A stretch of DNA of 64,000 nucleotides from Toxotes chatareus (GCA_016801885.1 JAFBJY010001397.1:156432-220431); one strand, 5' to 3'. Positions 1-12,319 are shown, numbered from the stretch's first letter. Numbers and translations: made by a program. The notes: a model not told the origin generated them from the sequence alone.

Positions 1-1243
1 TGATATTGAACTGCTTTATTCTCAAATGCAACCCTTTTAGTTTATCAGGCTCAGCACTGAACCACATTACTTCATGTTTTCTTCTCTGACATGTCAGTTT
101 TTTTTTTTTTTTAAGAACAACCTGCTCCAGACAGACATACATCATTCACCATGTCAAACTCCTTCCATTTCATAGTGATTGGTTTAAGTGTTCTTCAAGG
201 GAAGTTCAGTGACTTGGAAATTCTCTTGTATCCAGCCACTGATTTCTGCTTTTCAATCCCATTTACTCAGAGACACTCAGTGTTGTTCTGTCTTCATGGT
301 GGAGAGTTTCTCTGCTCACTCACCAAAAGCTAGACCCTCCAGATGCAGGTGTATTTATACTACAATCCCCTGAACGCCCTTGGCTGCACACAGGTGATCT
401 CCATTTATCTAATTATGTGACTTTTCAAACCAGCTGGCTTCGCCACTGATGATTTAGATGTGTCCTGAGAGTTTTCTGTTTTATATTAATAATGAATTCA
501 GATCACATTATTGAGATCTGTTTAACTTTGTAATTAAAAGGACTTTTTCTATTTGTGAGTGTTAAAAGAAATTAAATTAAATTAAATTCCCTTTGATTCA
601 ATGTTATGTTGTTGTACAGCACTGAATCAAAGGGAATTTAATTTCCAAGCACGTGAAACACCTGCACTTTAAAACAACAGCTACACAATGACAAAAACAT
701 TTAACAGAAAAAAAAGAAGAAAGGTATTAATCCATTTAGATAAGAAATGATTTTAGTGACACTTTCCAAAGTAAGCTCTCTCTCTGTTCTGGCCTCTTAA
801 ATAAAGCTTGATAAGCAGTGGCAGTTATTTCTATGGTAATTCACCAAAGAAACACATCACACATACTTAGGATTCAGTAGAATGGAAATGAGATTTGTTC
901 TGTAAATCAGAATGTGGGTATTTTGTGTGTGTGTGCGTGCATGCGCGCGTCACCTAAATTCACATTATACTGATATCTCGTGGACTCAGTGGAGGATTTT
1001 AATAAGTGTGACATCTCTTGGTGACACAGATTTGTCATGAAGCTGGAAATCAGATTTCTGGCCATGAACAGGGCTCAGTAAACTAGACTTTATGTCTGGT
1101 TCAGTGTAGCTGCCTGACAAACTCTCCACTTGTTAAATGAAGTGATTCAGTTACACTGACATTAAACAGCTGTGAGCATCAGCCAATGGGATGTGAAGAG
1201 GAAGCAGCAGATGAAACACTGCTCTTAAGGCGAGTGTTACAAG
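1..1243. other. Unassigned AT-rich DNA
   Basis: No coding exon, RNA gene or mobile element is recognised here apart from the short perfect hairpin at 579-644 and a short GT/CG run near 923-950. Open frames at 151-373 are short and have no recognisable domain. Confidence 0.5.
579..644. repeat. Perfect 22-bp inverted repeat with 22-nt loop
   Basis: Bases 579-600 are the exact reverse complement of 623-644, separated by 22 nt. The stem is AT-rich with a CCCTTTG/CAAAGGG core. Size and geometry resemble a small hairpin RNA precursor or a tiny foldback element. No flanking duplication was found. Function unknown. Confidence 0.8.
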
Positions 1244-1290
1244 TACAGTGGCTACAGGAAGTATTCAGACCCCTTCAGTTTTTGCAGACT
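1244..1290 (+). mobile_element. Tc1/mariner-like terminal fragment
   Basis: A TA dinucleotide is followed by CAGTGGCTACAGGAAGTATT and then a CAGACCCCTTCA stretch, which resembles the terminal repeats of fish Tc1-like transposons. I found no matching opposite end or transposase, so this is a one-sided fragment. Confidence 0.45.
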
Positions 1291-1419
1291 TCACTGTTGT
1301 AGATTTAATTTTAAATAGTTTTAAATGGTTAATTATCTATTTGAAATTTATTTGCTTTTGTAATTTAACAATAGGATGAAAAAATACAGCACAGAAACTT
1401 CTCTCTTCACCATCTTTTA

Positions 1420-1740
1420 GTGGAGAGCGTGGTACAAAGTCATGTTAGGAGCCACCCGTCTCTCCCTCCTTCCCCGTGTTTCTGGGAGAACCTCCCTAGT
1501 GTTTCTTGTTTGTCCCCTGTTTGTCTGTGTTCTTGTCTGTGTGTGTGTGTGTAGGCCTGGGTGTGGTTGACTTACTTTGGGTTTCCCTCCAGAGCTCCTA
1601 CTCACCTGTCTGCAATCACCTCATCAGCCACACCCTCAGCCTGCAGTGTATTAACACCACTTCTTCTCTCCACACCATGTTGTCAGTTCACAGTAGTGTT
1701 AATACTCCTGTTAATGATAATGTTTGATGTGTGCAGGTGG
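1420..1740 (+). repeat. LTR-like repeat fragment related to 57,750-58,000
   Basis: Pyrimidine-rich sequence with a GT run followed by AGGCCTGGGTGTGG and a CACCTGTCTGCAATCACCTC-type stretch. The same order (GT run, AGGCCTGAGTGTGG, CACCTG...CATCA) recurs at about 57,850-57,960, so both belong to one dispersed family. The style resembles fish LTR sequence. No boundaries or target duplication were found. Confidence 0.35.
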
Positions 1741-2690
1741 ATAAAGCTCAGTGTTGATTAAACTGAAGAGTGATAAACTAAGTGACTGACTAATAACCAG
1801 AGATTACAACATCCTGAAGAAATATTTCAGTGTGAAAATGAAAACAAGAGTCATGAACATCGATATCTGCCTTTTTCCAAAGAACTCAGTCTTTACTACA
1901 ACAGTCTGACACAGAAACACACTCTGCTGCACAGCACAGTCTAATCCACTGCACTGCTTTCTCCAGCAGACAAACAGAGACTCTTCCAGCTGAGAGGTGA
2001 CAGAAAGGAGGGAGCTGTTAAACCTGCTGAACTGTGACAGAGAACTGAACTGACCCTCCTCTTTGTCCACTACAATAAATCCATTCTGTTGGAGGAAAAC
2101 CTTCATTCCACACATCAAATGTGTGTTTTCATCAAGAGACACAAACAAGTTCCTGTCCACACCTCCAGTCTCTCAGCTGAGGAAAAACATTGCTGAAAGG
2201 ATTTTGTCAAACACAGATTTGCCATGAAACAACTGAAGATGAAAAGTGACTTTTAAATGTAGAAAATTCATCAGGATTAATGTTGTGTGAGTGTTTTAAC
2301 CCACTTTACAGTGTGAGCTTGATAAGAGACTTCTTTCACAGCTTCTGCTGTTAAACTAATGTGGATGTTAACTTACTTTGTGATAATATCTTCAGTTAAA
2401 ACACAATCACATGAGCTGCAGCCAAACCACAGGCTCCTATAACTGCACTTATCATCTCTCTGAATTTCTTCTTCCAACAGACATCCCATCTCTCAAATCT
2501 GATGCTTCTTGTCCACAGAAAGTCAACAAAGGGAAGTGATGATGCTTTGTGCTAAGAATGATGTCTGTCTCTAAGGCTGAATGGGTTGACATTCAGCAGG
2601 AATGTGTTTGAAAAGAAGTTACAGCCAAGAGTCTCAGGTTACTGTAATCCTTTAAATGACTGCAGTGCGGAGAAACAAACAAACAAACAA
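1741..2690. other. Unassigned DNA
   Basis: A minus-strand open frame of 118 codons (1,804-2,160) has no recognisable domain and no clear splice signals. I see no RNA gene, TIR or LTR here. Confidence 0.4.
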
Positions 2691-2693
2691 ACA

Positions 2694-3200
2694 AAACAAT
2701 AAGAACAGAAGATAAAATACAAGAGGGGAGCAGATATAGAACAAAAGTGTAAACATAAAATACTACGTTACCTAAAAACCTGTCTGAACAGATGAATTTG
2801 TATCTGCTTTGTGAAAAAGTCCACAGAGTCCACACACCTCAGACTTACTGGGAGATTATTCCAAAGTTTAGAGGCTGCAAATTGGAAAGCACAATCTTCC
2901 TGAGTCTTAAAACATGTCTGAGGTACATTTAGAAAGTCCTGACCTAAGAGATCAGCCCATGGTGTGGGGGTGCAGAAGGTCCATGGTATACTGTGGAGCC
3001 TGGATATGTAACAGTCACTTCTGCACAATGAACTTCAGTGATGGTTTAGGAATTCAATTTCTTTGAAGTCAGCACATTATACAGGGACAGTGATACACCT
3101 GGATGTGTTTCATCCAAAATAAAAATACTACCTTCTTCAACTAATACTGTATGTCAGCTTTCAGGGAGTCTGAAGACACCAATCACCAACAGTGTGAGCA
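2694..3200 (-). pseudogene. LINE-like ORF2 C-terminal remnant, copy 1
   Basis: On the minus strand, 2,768-3,028 encodes a stretch with the pattern AASKLWNNLPVSLR followed by a HLFRQVF-type end. It resembles the extreme C-terminus of CR1/L2-type LINE reverse-transcriptase proteins (xxPxLWNSLPxxLR...LKTHLF). No upstream RT domain is present. The whole block recurs downstream at 3,405-3,885 in the same orientation. Confidence 0.4.
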
Positions 3201-3404
3201 CCAACAGAGTTTCTTTGTGAGCTCATTATCAAGTCTGTCGAGGGCACAGGATGAAGCAGGATGAACGGCTTGTATTTTTAGGTAAGAAGTTTTTGGCCAC
3301 AATCCCAGTTGTCATTTAAAGCACAGACTCATCACTCTGCCTCCACAAAGGCTCTAATCTAGTCACAAACTGCTTCAGTCAAAGAGAGAGAAACAAATAA
3401 ATAA

Positions 3405-3885
3405 AACAATAAGAACAGCAGATAAAATACAAGAGAGGAGCAGATATAGAACACAAGTGTAAACAGAAAATACTACGTTACCTAAAAACCTGTCTGAACC
3501 GATGGATTTGTATCTGCTTTGTGAAAGAGTCCACAGAGTCCACACACCAAAGTTTAGAGGCTGCAAACTGGAAAGCACAATCTCCCTGAGTCTTAAAACA
3601 TGTCCGAGGTACATTTAGAAAGTCCTGACCTAAGAGATCAGCTCATGGTGTGGGGCTGCAGAAGGTCCATGGTATACTGTGGAGCCTGGACATGTAACAG
3701 TCACTTCTGCACAATGAACTTCAGTGATGGTTTTGGAATTTAATTTTTTGAAGTCAGCACATTATACAGGGACAGTGATACACCTGGATGGGTTTCATCC
3801 AAAATAAAAATACTACCTTCTTCAACTAATACTGTATGTCAGCTTTCAGGGAGTCTGAAGACACCAATCACCAACAGTGTGAGCT
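3405..3885 (-). pseudogene. LINE-like C-terminal remnant, copy 2 (tandem duplicate)
   Basis: Second direct copy of the 2,694-3,200 block, about 710 bp downstream. It lacks the roughly 25-nt stretch that encodes the SLRCV-proximal part in copy 1 and is otherwise collinear, including the shared tail that ends in ACCAACAGTGTGAGC. The duplication happened after the insertion decayed. Confidence 0.6.
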
Positions 3886-3949
3886 GCACACTGAATGTGA
3901 TATTTCACTGTTCTTTGAATTAAACATTGTGATTTTTGAAGTCCTCACA

Positions 3950-4544
3950 TTAAAATGTGAAGTTGAAGGCCTGGAAAAGTAAAACACAAAAGTGTAATAC
4001 AAACCCATTCAAATAGGATTTTCCATTGTGTTGGTTGTAGTCACATCAAGTCATGATATGAATGGTCACTAACACTCAAACTGTGCTGGAACAGTGAAAA
4101 AAGGGTTTTTCCACTTTACTGCACAGCAAATGAAGTTGTTGATCTGAGCTTCTACTAAAGCACTGCCAAGTCACTGATAACTACAATCAATATTCCTACA
4201 ACTTTTTCCCAGTTAAGCAGGAAAAGTTTGGTTTGCATTATCAGTAACATAACACAGCTCTGATATGGCTGTAATTGATCAGTAAACAGTGACATAAGGC
4301 TGATATCCCAAAGTACAAACAAGAGCACAGGAGTGAGTCTAAACTCCAAACTGTAGAGACTGAGGTAGAAGCTGCAAAAGTCCTGAGAGCTGAAAACAGA
4401 GAGACGTTTTAGAACAGAGCTTTCTCTCTAATCTTCAGCATAGATACACAAGTTTAGCTACTGAAGACACAGCTAAGGAGAGGAGAATGTTAAGAGTTGG
4501 CAATGGCCGGCTGTGTTACCAAGCCGGGTCACAGCAGCAGTGCA
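3950..4544 (+). repeat. Divergent copy of the inverted-duplication module (matches 38,266-39,140)
   Basis: From GGCCTGGAAA through TCCACTTTACTGCACAGCAAA, ATGATCAGTAAACAGTGA-like and AGCTGCAAAAGTC segments to GGCAATGG, this region is collinear with 38,266-39,140 and, inverted, with 48,580-49,440. It lacks the hAT-type insertion found in both later copies: TTGATCTGAGC near 4,140-4,150 looks like the unoccupied site. Confidence 0.7.
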
Positions 4545-5010
4545 GCCATCCCCTACTACCCTGGAACATTGTGTTCCCAGAATGCAGGTTTACTTGTGGT
4601 TCCTAAAGTCTCCAATAGAGAGAATGGGAGGCAGAGCCCTCAGATATCAGGCTCCTCTACTGTGGAACCATCTACTAGTTTGGGTCTTGGAGGCAGACGC
4701 CCTCTCCATGTTTAAGAGGAGGCTTAAAACTTTCCCTTTTGATGAACCTTATAGTCAGAGCTGAGTAAGGCTTTCCTGAATGAGCCACTAGTTATGCTGC
4801 TATAGGTCTACACTGCTGGAAGACCTCACATGATGCACTGATTTCCTCTCTCCTCCTCTCCCTCTCCATCTGTACACATTCATATCCCATTAATGTATGT
4901 TACTAACTTGGCTTCTTCTCTCTCCCATGGTGTTGTGCTTTCTCGTCTCTGCAGTTACTTTCGCCTCCTGAGCTGCAGAGTCTGGATCTGTAGCTGCAGG
5001 CAAACTACTG
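4545..5010 (+). pseudogene. L2-related LINE 3' fragment
   Basis: Encodes, with one frameshift near 4,610, an SQNAGLLVVPK segment and then a MGGRALRYQAPLLWNHL segment. It matches the C-terminus of the L2 protein at 28,253-31,261 (SQNAGLLMVPK, MGGRAFSYQAPLLWN) but is clearly more diverged, so it is another subfamily. The downstream part has the same CTAGTTATGCTGCTATAGG motif as the L2 3' UTR at 31,382. Confidence 0.7.
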
Positions 5011-5023
5011 TTCCACATGCAAA

Positions 5024-5355
5024 TGTAGCATCTGAAAAGGATATTTCGTTTTTTTATGTAACACATGCCTGATTCTTGTTTAAGTGCATTCAGCCTGGCA
5101 TTTCGATCAATTATATTGTTTGAGCATGTATAACAATGTTCACCGGTAGGGGTCAGGCTAACATGGGCAGAAAATTTCTGCCAGAAAAGTGCAAGGGTTT
5201 TTTTGGCGGTATTGGAGTCGTATGAGTAGAGAAGGCGAGTGTGCCTGGCGGTACCGACATCTTGGTTGTATGTTTGTGCTTCGGGTTCTGCCGGTGGATA
5301 ATGTTGCCGGTGTTTTTTTCATACACCATACTGTTGTGGGCTGAGTGGTGTAACA
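5024..5355 (+). repeat. 5' LTR of the gypsy element
   Basis: 332 bp starting TGTAGCATCTGAAAAGG and ending GTGGTGTAACA. It matches 12,320-12,638 with a few substitutions and small indels (for example a 9-bp TATAACAAT stretch near 5,130 missing from the 3' LTR), so the copy is old enough for its LTRs to have diverged. Confidence 0.92.
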
Positions 5356-5358
5356 TTT

Positions 5359-5376
5359 TGGAGCTCCCACCGAGAT
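5359..5376 (+). promoter_or_regulatory. Primer binding site, tRNA-Gln-like
   Basis: TGGAGCTCCCACCGAGAT begins 3 nt after the 5' LTR. From memory of vertebrate tRNA-Gln, the complement of its 3' end would be TGGAGGTTCCACCGAGAT, which differs at two positions. The TGG start and location are as expected for a minus-strand primer site. The choice of tRNA is an inference. Confidence 0.7.
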
Positions 5377-5593
5377 CATTATGGATATTACTTCACGGCA
5401 GCAGACTTTAGCAACTCCGGAAAAACGGAAAAACACAGCAACGTCAGAGATGTGTGAGAGCAGCAGGTCAATTGGGTGAGCTAACAAAGCTAACGTTAGC
5501 TACAGAGAACAGTTGAAGGCTAGCTAACACGACTTCATCCCGTTTTGGGGTTGTTTTTCCAAGTTTTGAAGAAAAAGAAGCGTCAAAAATAAG

Positions 5594-7021
5594 ATGTCAG
5601 AGCACCGAGAAGAGTTGTTGTTGGAAATTAAACTGCTTGGACTAACTGTGAAAGAACTGCACCGAGTTTGTCAGTATTGTGAAATCGCTGGCAAAGACTC
5701 GGTGGACGTTAGAGACAAAACCCGCCATGCACTGGTGAAGCACGTTATACAGTTTTATGAATGTGAAGAATTAACGAAGAGGGAAGACGAGGGCATGCCT
5801 GTGCTTTTAGAGTTAAACGACACACTGGATGCTTTGCGAGGGAGGGCGGAGTCTGACTACGTGGGAGCAGCGACTCTCTTCTCTTCACCGGGTCAGGCGA
5901 GGCGAGGAGGCGGCAGCCCGTGTCAGGACAGCAACAGGGAGGAGACCGCACCCTGCTCTCGTCGGCAAGAGAAGCAGCAGACCGCCCAAGAGACAGACAG
6001 CGGGATGAGGGGACTTATAGCAGAGGCAGAGACTCCACTTGCAACAGCTGCTGGACTTCCAATGGATTCAGAAAGGACTTCAGGATAAATGGACATGTTG
6101 GTGAGTCAACATCAAAAGACACTTTGAGTTTTAGCAGCCTTGAACACCAGATTGAAAGTGGTTTAAGAAAGGGCTACCCAGAGCTGGAAATTACAGAAGC
6201 AGTGATACGAGCTGTAAATCCTGGGCTGAAACTGAGAAGCTATCTAGAGGGGAAAACAGACCTCACTCTAGCAACTCTCAGGCAAATATTAAGGGCTCAC
6301 TATGCAGAAAAGGATGCAACTGTACTGTATCAACAACTGACAAAAGCTGCACAGGGACCTGGTGAAACTGCACTTGATTTTCTGGTCCGAGTACTTGATT
6401 TATGTCAAAAAGTCCTGTTTGCATCTGAGCGTGCACAGTCTGGCCTGAAATACAACAAAGAGTTAGTTCGTAGTCAGTGTTCTCAGTCCATCATGACAGG
6501 TTTGTTAAATGATAACATAAGAGCAGAGATGAGAATGTACCTGCAAGATGAGAACAGTAGTGATGAGCTGCTACTGCAGAAAATGCAGATTGCCCAGTAC
6601 AATGAAAGCGAGAGGGCCCAAAAGATTAAAACCACAACGAAAGCCACTCATAGGGCAAGTCTGAGCACAGTGGAGAAAAGTGGGGATGAAAACGATCCTG
6701 TGTCAGCCATAGTTTCAGTGAAAGCTAGTAAACCGAGTAAAGAGAACCCCCCTATTTACAAAAATGGAGGAGAACAACACAGCAATTGGGGAGCTCACGG
6801 GCCAAGTAGCATCCCTTGTGCAAACTGTTCAACGTGGAAGAAAAACTATTGATGATGACCAAGCTAGAGCCCCAGCTAAGGCTTTTAAGAGACAAAACAG
6901 ACGATGTGTTGCGTGTGAGCAGGACAAAAAGGACTGCAACCATTGTTTTAAGTGCGGCAGTGACACTTACTGGGCAAGAGGGTGCAGAGTGGGGGTCAGG
7001 CAGCAACCCGCGGGAAACTAG
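5594..7021 (+). pseudogene. gag: gypsy gag (capsid/nucleocapsid), frameshifted
   Basis: The N-terminal segment opens with an ATG at 5,594 and reads to about 5,950. The capsid-like segment continues in another frame to 6,852, and the nucleocapsid part in a third frame to 7,021. The nucleocapsid has one CX2CX4-X-X4C knuckle near 6,945-6,990 (CFKCGSDTYWARGC), in which the zinc-binding His is replaced by Tyr (codon TAC). Product: the structural protein that packages element RNA. At least two frame breaks and the altered knuckle indicate it is dead. Confidence 0.8.
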
Positions 7022-8120
7022 CAGAGGTTGTGACGGGGGGACGCGCCTCAACCTCAAAAGCAAAGTCCCAAACTGATCTAAAACTGAACCCCCAAACAGA
7101 GCCCATAAATTTGTGCACAGTCAAGGGAGAGAGAGAAAAACTGCCCACTTATAATCCATCAGCTCCTTTGAAATCAAAGGGAACCAACCACCTTCATCAC
7201 GCCATCCGTTTACAAAACGCAAGCAAGTTGCACAGCTGGTTGGGAAAAAAATGTCTCGTCTGGTGCAGAATGAACAGTGTTAAAACTCAAGCCCTGTGGG
7301 ACACAGGCGCACAACTGTCCATCATGAGTGAGATGTGGAAATCCCAGAATCTGCCCGACGCAGAAATCTGTCCCATCAGTGATCTGCTGAGTAATGATGA
7401 AATGCTGGACTTAAGGGCAGCTAACGGCTCAAAAATACCCTTTCAGGGATGGGTTCCAGTCAGCTTCAGTCTGTGTGATCCAAAAGCTAAAGCAGCAAGA
7501 TCTGATGAAATACTGGTTCCAGTATTAGTAGGGACGTAGTGCAGAGACCTATAATAGGTTTTAACGCCATTGAGGAAGTGCTGATAAAAACAGAGGACCA
7601 GGTTCAGCCTAGCGAAAGGGTAGCTTTACTCAGAAGTTCGCTAAAATTAGGATCAGGGAATGCAGAAGCATTGCTAAACCTCACTCAGGGAGCTACAGAT
7701 GAGAATCTTACTTACCCTGTCCGAACAGGGCGCACATCGGTTGTAGTTCCAGGGGGGCAAATACAGTGTATCACATGCTTTGTCACAACAGATCTTAAAG
7801 TGAAAACTGAAATGCTCTTTGAACCAGGAGAGAACTTGGCAGTTAATGAGGGACTCAAAATTTCCTGTCAACTGATAAATGTTTCCTGTTCTTCGCGTAA
7901 AGTAAACATATATGTGAGAAATACAACGCACCATGATATCACAATGCCGAGTAAAACTTTAATAGGGAGTATACAGAGAATAACAGACTGTCACCTTGTG
8001 TCCTCAGAGGAATGCCAGGTTAATCCCGTAGCTGTTGAAAAGTCTCAAGCTTCATCATGCACCACCACAGAACTGCCACAGGGTGATACCCGAGACAAGC
8101 TGTGGGATCCACCTGTCTAG
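6982..8120 (+). pseudogene. pol: gypsy pol, protease and linker
   Basis: A retropepsin-type active site LWDTGAQLSIM lies near 7,297-7,330 (catalytic Asp in DTGA). The frame stops at 7,537-7,539. The following frame (7,539-8,120) carries the PIIGFNAIEE-type linker between protease and RT. It stops at 8,118-8,120, before the RT begins in another frame. Confidence 0.75.
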
Positions 8121-9570
8121 TGAACAACAGGCGCTGGTCAAACAAATGCTGAGAGAAGAATCAGGGGCATTTGCAAGGCACAAAGATGATGTTGGTTACA
8201 TAAAAAACTTGAAAATGGACATTAAGCTAACTGATGAGGTACCAGTAGCCAAATCGTATAACGCCATACCCCGCCCATTGTACGAGGAGGTAAAGAACCA
8301 TATCCAGGACTTGTTAAACAAAGGCTTCATCCGCAAGTCCACCTCCCCTTATGTGGCTGTAGTGGTTTGCGTGAGGGAAAAGAGACGGGACCCTAAGACT
8401 TTGTATTGATTACAGAGGTCTAAACAAAAAAGACAATCCCAGACAGGCACCCCATACCACGCATACAGGAGATACTTGATGGTCTTGGTGGAAACATGTG
8501 GTTCAGCATACTGGACCAAGGCAAAGCTTATCACCAAGGGAGTGTCAGCGAGGACTCAAAGAAATTCACAGCCTTTACAACTCCATGGGGGCTGTATGAA
8601 TGGAATAGGATTCCATTTGGACTCACAAACGCACCCTCAGCTTTCCAGCGTAGTATGGAAGAAAGCCTGGAAGGAATCAGAGACAAAATATGCATTCCAT
8701 ACTTAGACGATGTGTTAGTTTACAGTAAGACATTCACACAGCATGTTGAGGATGTGAGGTCTGTCCTCAAACGGCAACAAGCTTGGGGAATTAAGTTGAG
8801 GCCTGACAAATGTGACCTGTTCAAGAATGAGGTACGTTATGTTGGCAAAGTTATCTCAGCAGAAGGTTACAAGATGGACAGTAAGGAAATAGCAGCTGTA
8901 CAAGCGCTTAGGACAAAACCTCCTACAAACATTAAAGAACTGCAAACTTCTGGGTTTCTTGGGTTATTATAGAAGCTATGTGCAGGATTTCTCTCATCAT
9001 GCAAAATGTCTGTATGATCTCCTCTCAACAGATGTAACCCCAAGTCCCGAGTCAAAGCCTACCGTCTGGTCTGCAGGGGTAGGACAACTCCCCGCACAAC
9101 AGAAAATCGTATGGAATGACACTCACCAGAAAGCTTTGAACTATCTAGTCGATGTTCTGACTAATCCACCTGTAATGGCTTATCCGAGGTTTGAAGATCC
9201 ATTCATTCTCCATATTGATGCTTCAGAACAAGGACTGGGAGCAGTCTTGTATCAGAGGCAGGAAGGCAAACTTAGAGTTACTGGGTATGGCTCACGAACA
9301 TTGACACCAGCAGAAAAAAACTACCGCTTACATTCAGGCAAGCTTGAGTTTTTGGCACTCAAATGGGCTGTTACGGACAGGTTCAGAGACTATTTGTTTT
9401 ATGCCCCCTCTGTGACAGTGTATAGTGATAATAACCCTGTTACTTATGTTTTGAGCACAGCGAAACTGAATGCGACTGGACATTGTTGGGTGTCTGGGCT
9501 TGCAGACTTCAACATAACATTGAAGTACCATCCAGGAAAAACAAATACGGATGCAGATTTCCTGTCCCGC
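8100..9570 (+). pseudogene. pol: gypsy pol, reverse transcriptase and RNase H
   Basis: The RT N-terminus (KSYNAIPRPLYEEVKNHI, LLNKGFIRKSTSPY) is in the frame ending at 8,409. The palm (FGLTNAPSAFQRSME, then the active site YLDD at 8,700-8,711) is in the frame ending at 8,972. The thumb and RNase H follow in a third frame from 8,959. The RNase H begins at LHIDASEQGLGAVLY near 9,210 with its catalytic Asp and has the SDNNPVTYV motif near 9,425. The breaks at about 8,400 and 8,960 show that no single protein can be made. Confidence 0.82.
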
Positions 9571-9699
9571 ACACCTGTGAGTATGGACTCTTTCATGAGT
9601 GAGTGCACCGAGCAGTGCTCCTCAGAAGTGTTAAGTGCAATATTCAACAGGTTGAATATTGCCGCAATCACCTGCAGCCCATATGTGCAGGAGATAGCT

Positions 9700-11600
9700 G
9701 CAGAAAGTCAGCCAGACATAAAAGTAACATCAGAGGAGTTACTCCAGGCACAGCGGCAAGATCCTGTCATATCTCGCATGCTCCAGTTGAAAAAGTTTGG
9801 AAAAAAAACAGATAGGAGGGTCATGCATATGGAAACAGCAAAAACTAAGCAACTGCTACATGAATGGAAAAGACTGCATGTTTGTCAAGAGGGTTTGTTG
9901 AAGCACAAAACAGCAGCTTGGACTCAAATTGTACTTCCAGAAAAATACAAAGAGCTGGTGTACAAATATCTTCACTGTGAAATGGGACACCTGGGGGTAG
10001 AACGTGTCTTGCACCTTGCTAGGCAGAGATTTTATTGGCCTGGGATGCAGAAAGACATTCCGTTTTTTATAACCCAAGTCTGTAAATGTAACATCCAGAA
10101 AAAACCTGCTGTGCAGAGCAGAGCCCCAATGTGTCATGTACCTGCGACAGCCCCATTCGAAATGGTTTCTATAGACTAGATCTTCACCTGGAAAAAAGCA
10201 GGGGGGGTAATGAGTATATTCTAGTGATTATTGACAATTTCACTGAGTTTGCTCAGGCCTACCCTACCCGAAACAAATCTGGCAAAATAGCAGCAGAAAA
10301 AATCTTTAATGATTTTTCGCTCAAATTTGGCTTCCCTGCAAGAATACATCATGATTAGGGTAAAGAATTTGAGAACCAGTTATTCAGACGACTACAGAAG
10401 TACTCTGGAGTGATCAACTCAAAAACAACTCCCTATCATCCACAAGGGAACCCAGCGGAAGGATTTAATCGCACACTATTATCTATGCTGCGGACCTTGG
10501 ACGAGGAGAAAAAGGGAAATTGGAGTGACTATGTGAATAAAGTTGTGCATGCTTACAACTGCACGACCAGTAAGGCAACAGGATATTCTCCTTTCTACTT
10601 GCTTTTTGGAAGAAACCCCCGTTTGCCAATCGACTTGATCTTTGGAATTAATAAGGAGGAAGGATTTAATTCACAGCAGGAATATGCAAAAAAATGGCAG
10701 CAGCAAATGAAAGAGGCATATGACATTGCATCCAAAACCATCAAAAAGACAACAACAATAGGAAAAGCATATTATGACCAAAAGAGGCAAAGTTCAGTGC
10801 TTTCCCCAGGTGACAGAGTCCTTGTGAGAAATATGTCAGAGCGTGGGGGACCAGGGAAATTGCGTTCATACTGGGAAGATCAAATACACGTCGTAGTCTC
10901 ACAAAAGTGCAAAGACAGCCCAGTCTATGAAGTGAAACCTGAACGTGGTACAGGGAGAGGCAGAATCCTCCATCGCAACATGTTAATGCCGTGCAATGCT
11001 TTGCCACTGCAGGAACCAGCTCAAAGCACTGTGGGAGGACAACATTCTCACAGAAAGAAAGACAGAGACAATAGACTAAATGAAGCATCAGAGGACTCAG
11101 AGAGTTCAGAGGGGGAGGAACATTATTGGGCTTTTCGACTGAGGCACCATCACCACCAGCCTGGAGAACAAACTGTTCCGCCACCCAGTCCTCCTGGGGC
11201 AGAACCTCAGCTTGAACTTCATGCTGAAGCTGAGGAATTCAGAATGGAAACTCCAGCACAAACGCTGACAGACAGTGACTTGAACGGAAAAGTCCCAACT
11301 GGACATGACACTGAAGAGATCACGCAAACTGTTCAGTCTGTAGACCCACCCAGTCAGCAGGGGCCAGAGGCTTCTGACATGCAACCACGCAGGTCACAGA
11401 GAGAGAGACGACCTAAAGAGACATTGACTTATGAAACGTTGAGTCATCCTACTCATTGTGTGGTGGGGCTGCTCACTAATCCACTGTATGGCAATATACT
11501 GGCACCAGTCTATGGACAATACAGTGTATCCTGGCAACCTCCACAAATGTTTGGAACACATCTGGTTCCTCCTATCCTTGTCCCTGCAGGATATTACTGA
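9700..11600 (+). pseudogene. pol: gypsy pol, integrase with C-terminal tail
   Basis: An HHCC-type N-terminal zinc region lies at about 9,970-10,110 (LHCEMGHLGVERVL, then a Cys pair). The catalytic-core Asp residues are in VSID (10,168-10,176) and HHD (about 10,350), and the Glu is in PAEGFNRTL (about 10,455). Stops follow directly after the first Asp (10,177) and the second Asp (10,357). The last frame (10,410-11,600) has the TTPYHPQGN and ATGYSPFYLLFGR motifs and a hydrophilic tail. No chromodomain signature was seen. Confidence 0.82.
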
Positions 11601-12319
11601 AGGAATGTAATTGGCTCACTATGGACTGTTGCAGATTATTCTGGGAAGAATGGACACAGTAGCATGGACTGCGTATGAACTGCGTAGTTACTGTCTGTTA
11701 CAGATGTCATAGGACATTAAGGAAGGAAAAGGAAATTGAAAATTTGTTTGAATGTAATGTGAAGTCATCTACAGTGATTTAGTGTTTTTGTTCACTTACA
11801 TGTAAAAAAAAAAAAAAAAACAACTACTCCCATGGGTATGTAACTCAATAAAACCACAAAATTCTGGGTTAAGTTATGGCCTTGGAACAGGGTAAATGGA
11901 ATGTTTCCAGTATATGTTTAAGGAAAGATAAGTCTCTATGGAGTATACGGTGTTGAGAGTAATGGCAAAATGTTTTTATTTCAGACTATGAAAATGGTAC
12001 TGTGCCATTGTTACAACTACTAAACTTGAGACTTCTTAAGTGAAACACTGTGGTGTTACTTGATAGTGGAACGTGATGAGGTCACATGTTAAGCAATAGT
12101 ACTGTACCGTTTAGGTAAAACCTGTTATAATGTACTTAAAACTGTTTGCCTATTGCAGATTCTAGGAAGAAAGCCATTGCCATTGTGTGACTTGTTGCAT
12201 CTGAGATGTTAACTGTAGTACTGCAGTTGTCACATAGGATTGGTATCATGTTTATTAGTGGTAGAGTTACTCTATATACTAATGTGAATGTTGAGGACAT
12301 TTATTTTGCAGGGGAGGAT
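11601..12319 (+). promoter_or_regulatory. gypsy 3' non-coding region and polypurine tract
   Basis: About 710 bp without a long frame. It contains an A run (11,804-11,820). It ends with the purine run AGGGGAGGA (12,310-12,318) plus one T directly before the 3' LTR, the usual place for the plus-strand primer. Confidence 0.7.

Noticed and set aside
1804..2160. 118-codon minus-strand frame
   Set aside because: No recognised motif, no convincing splice sites, no second copy in the window.
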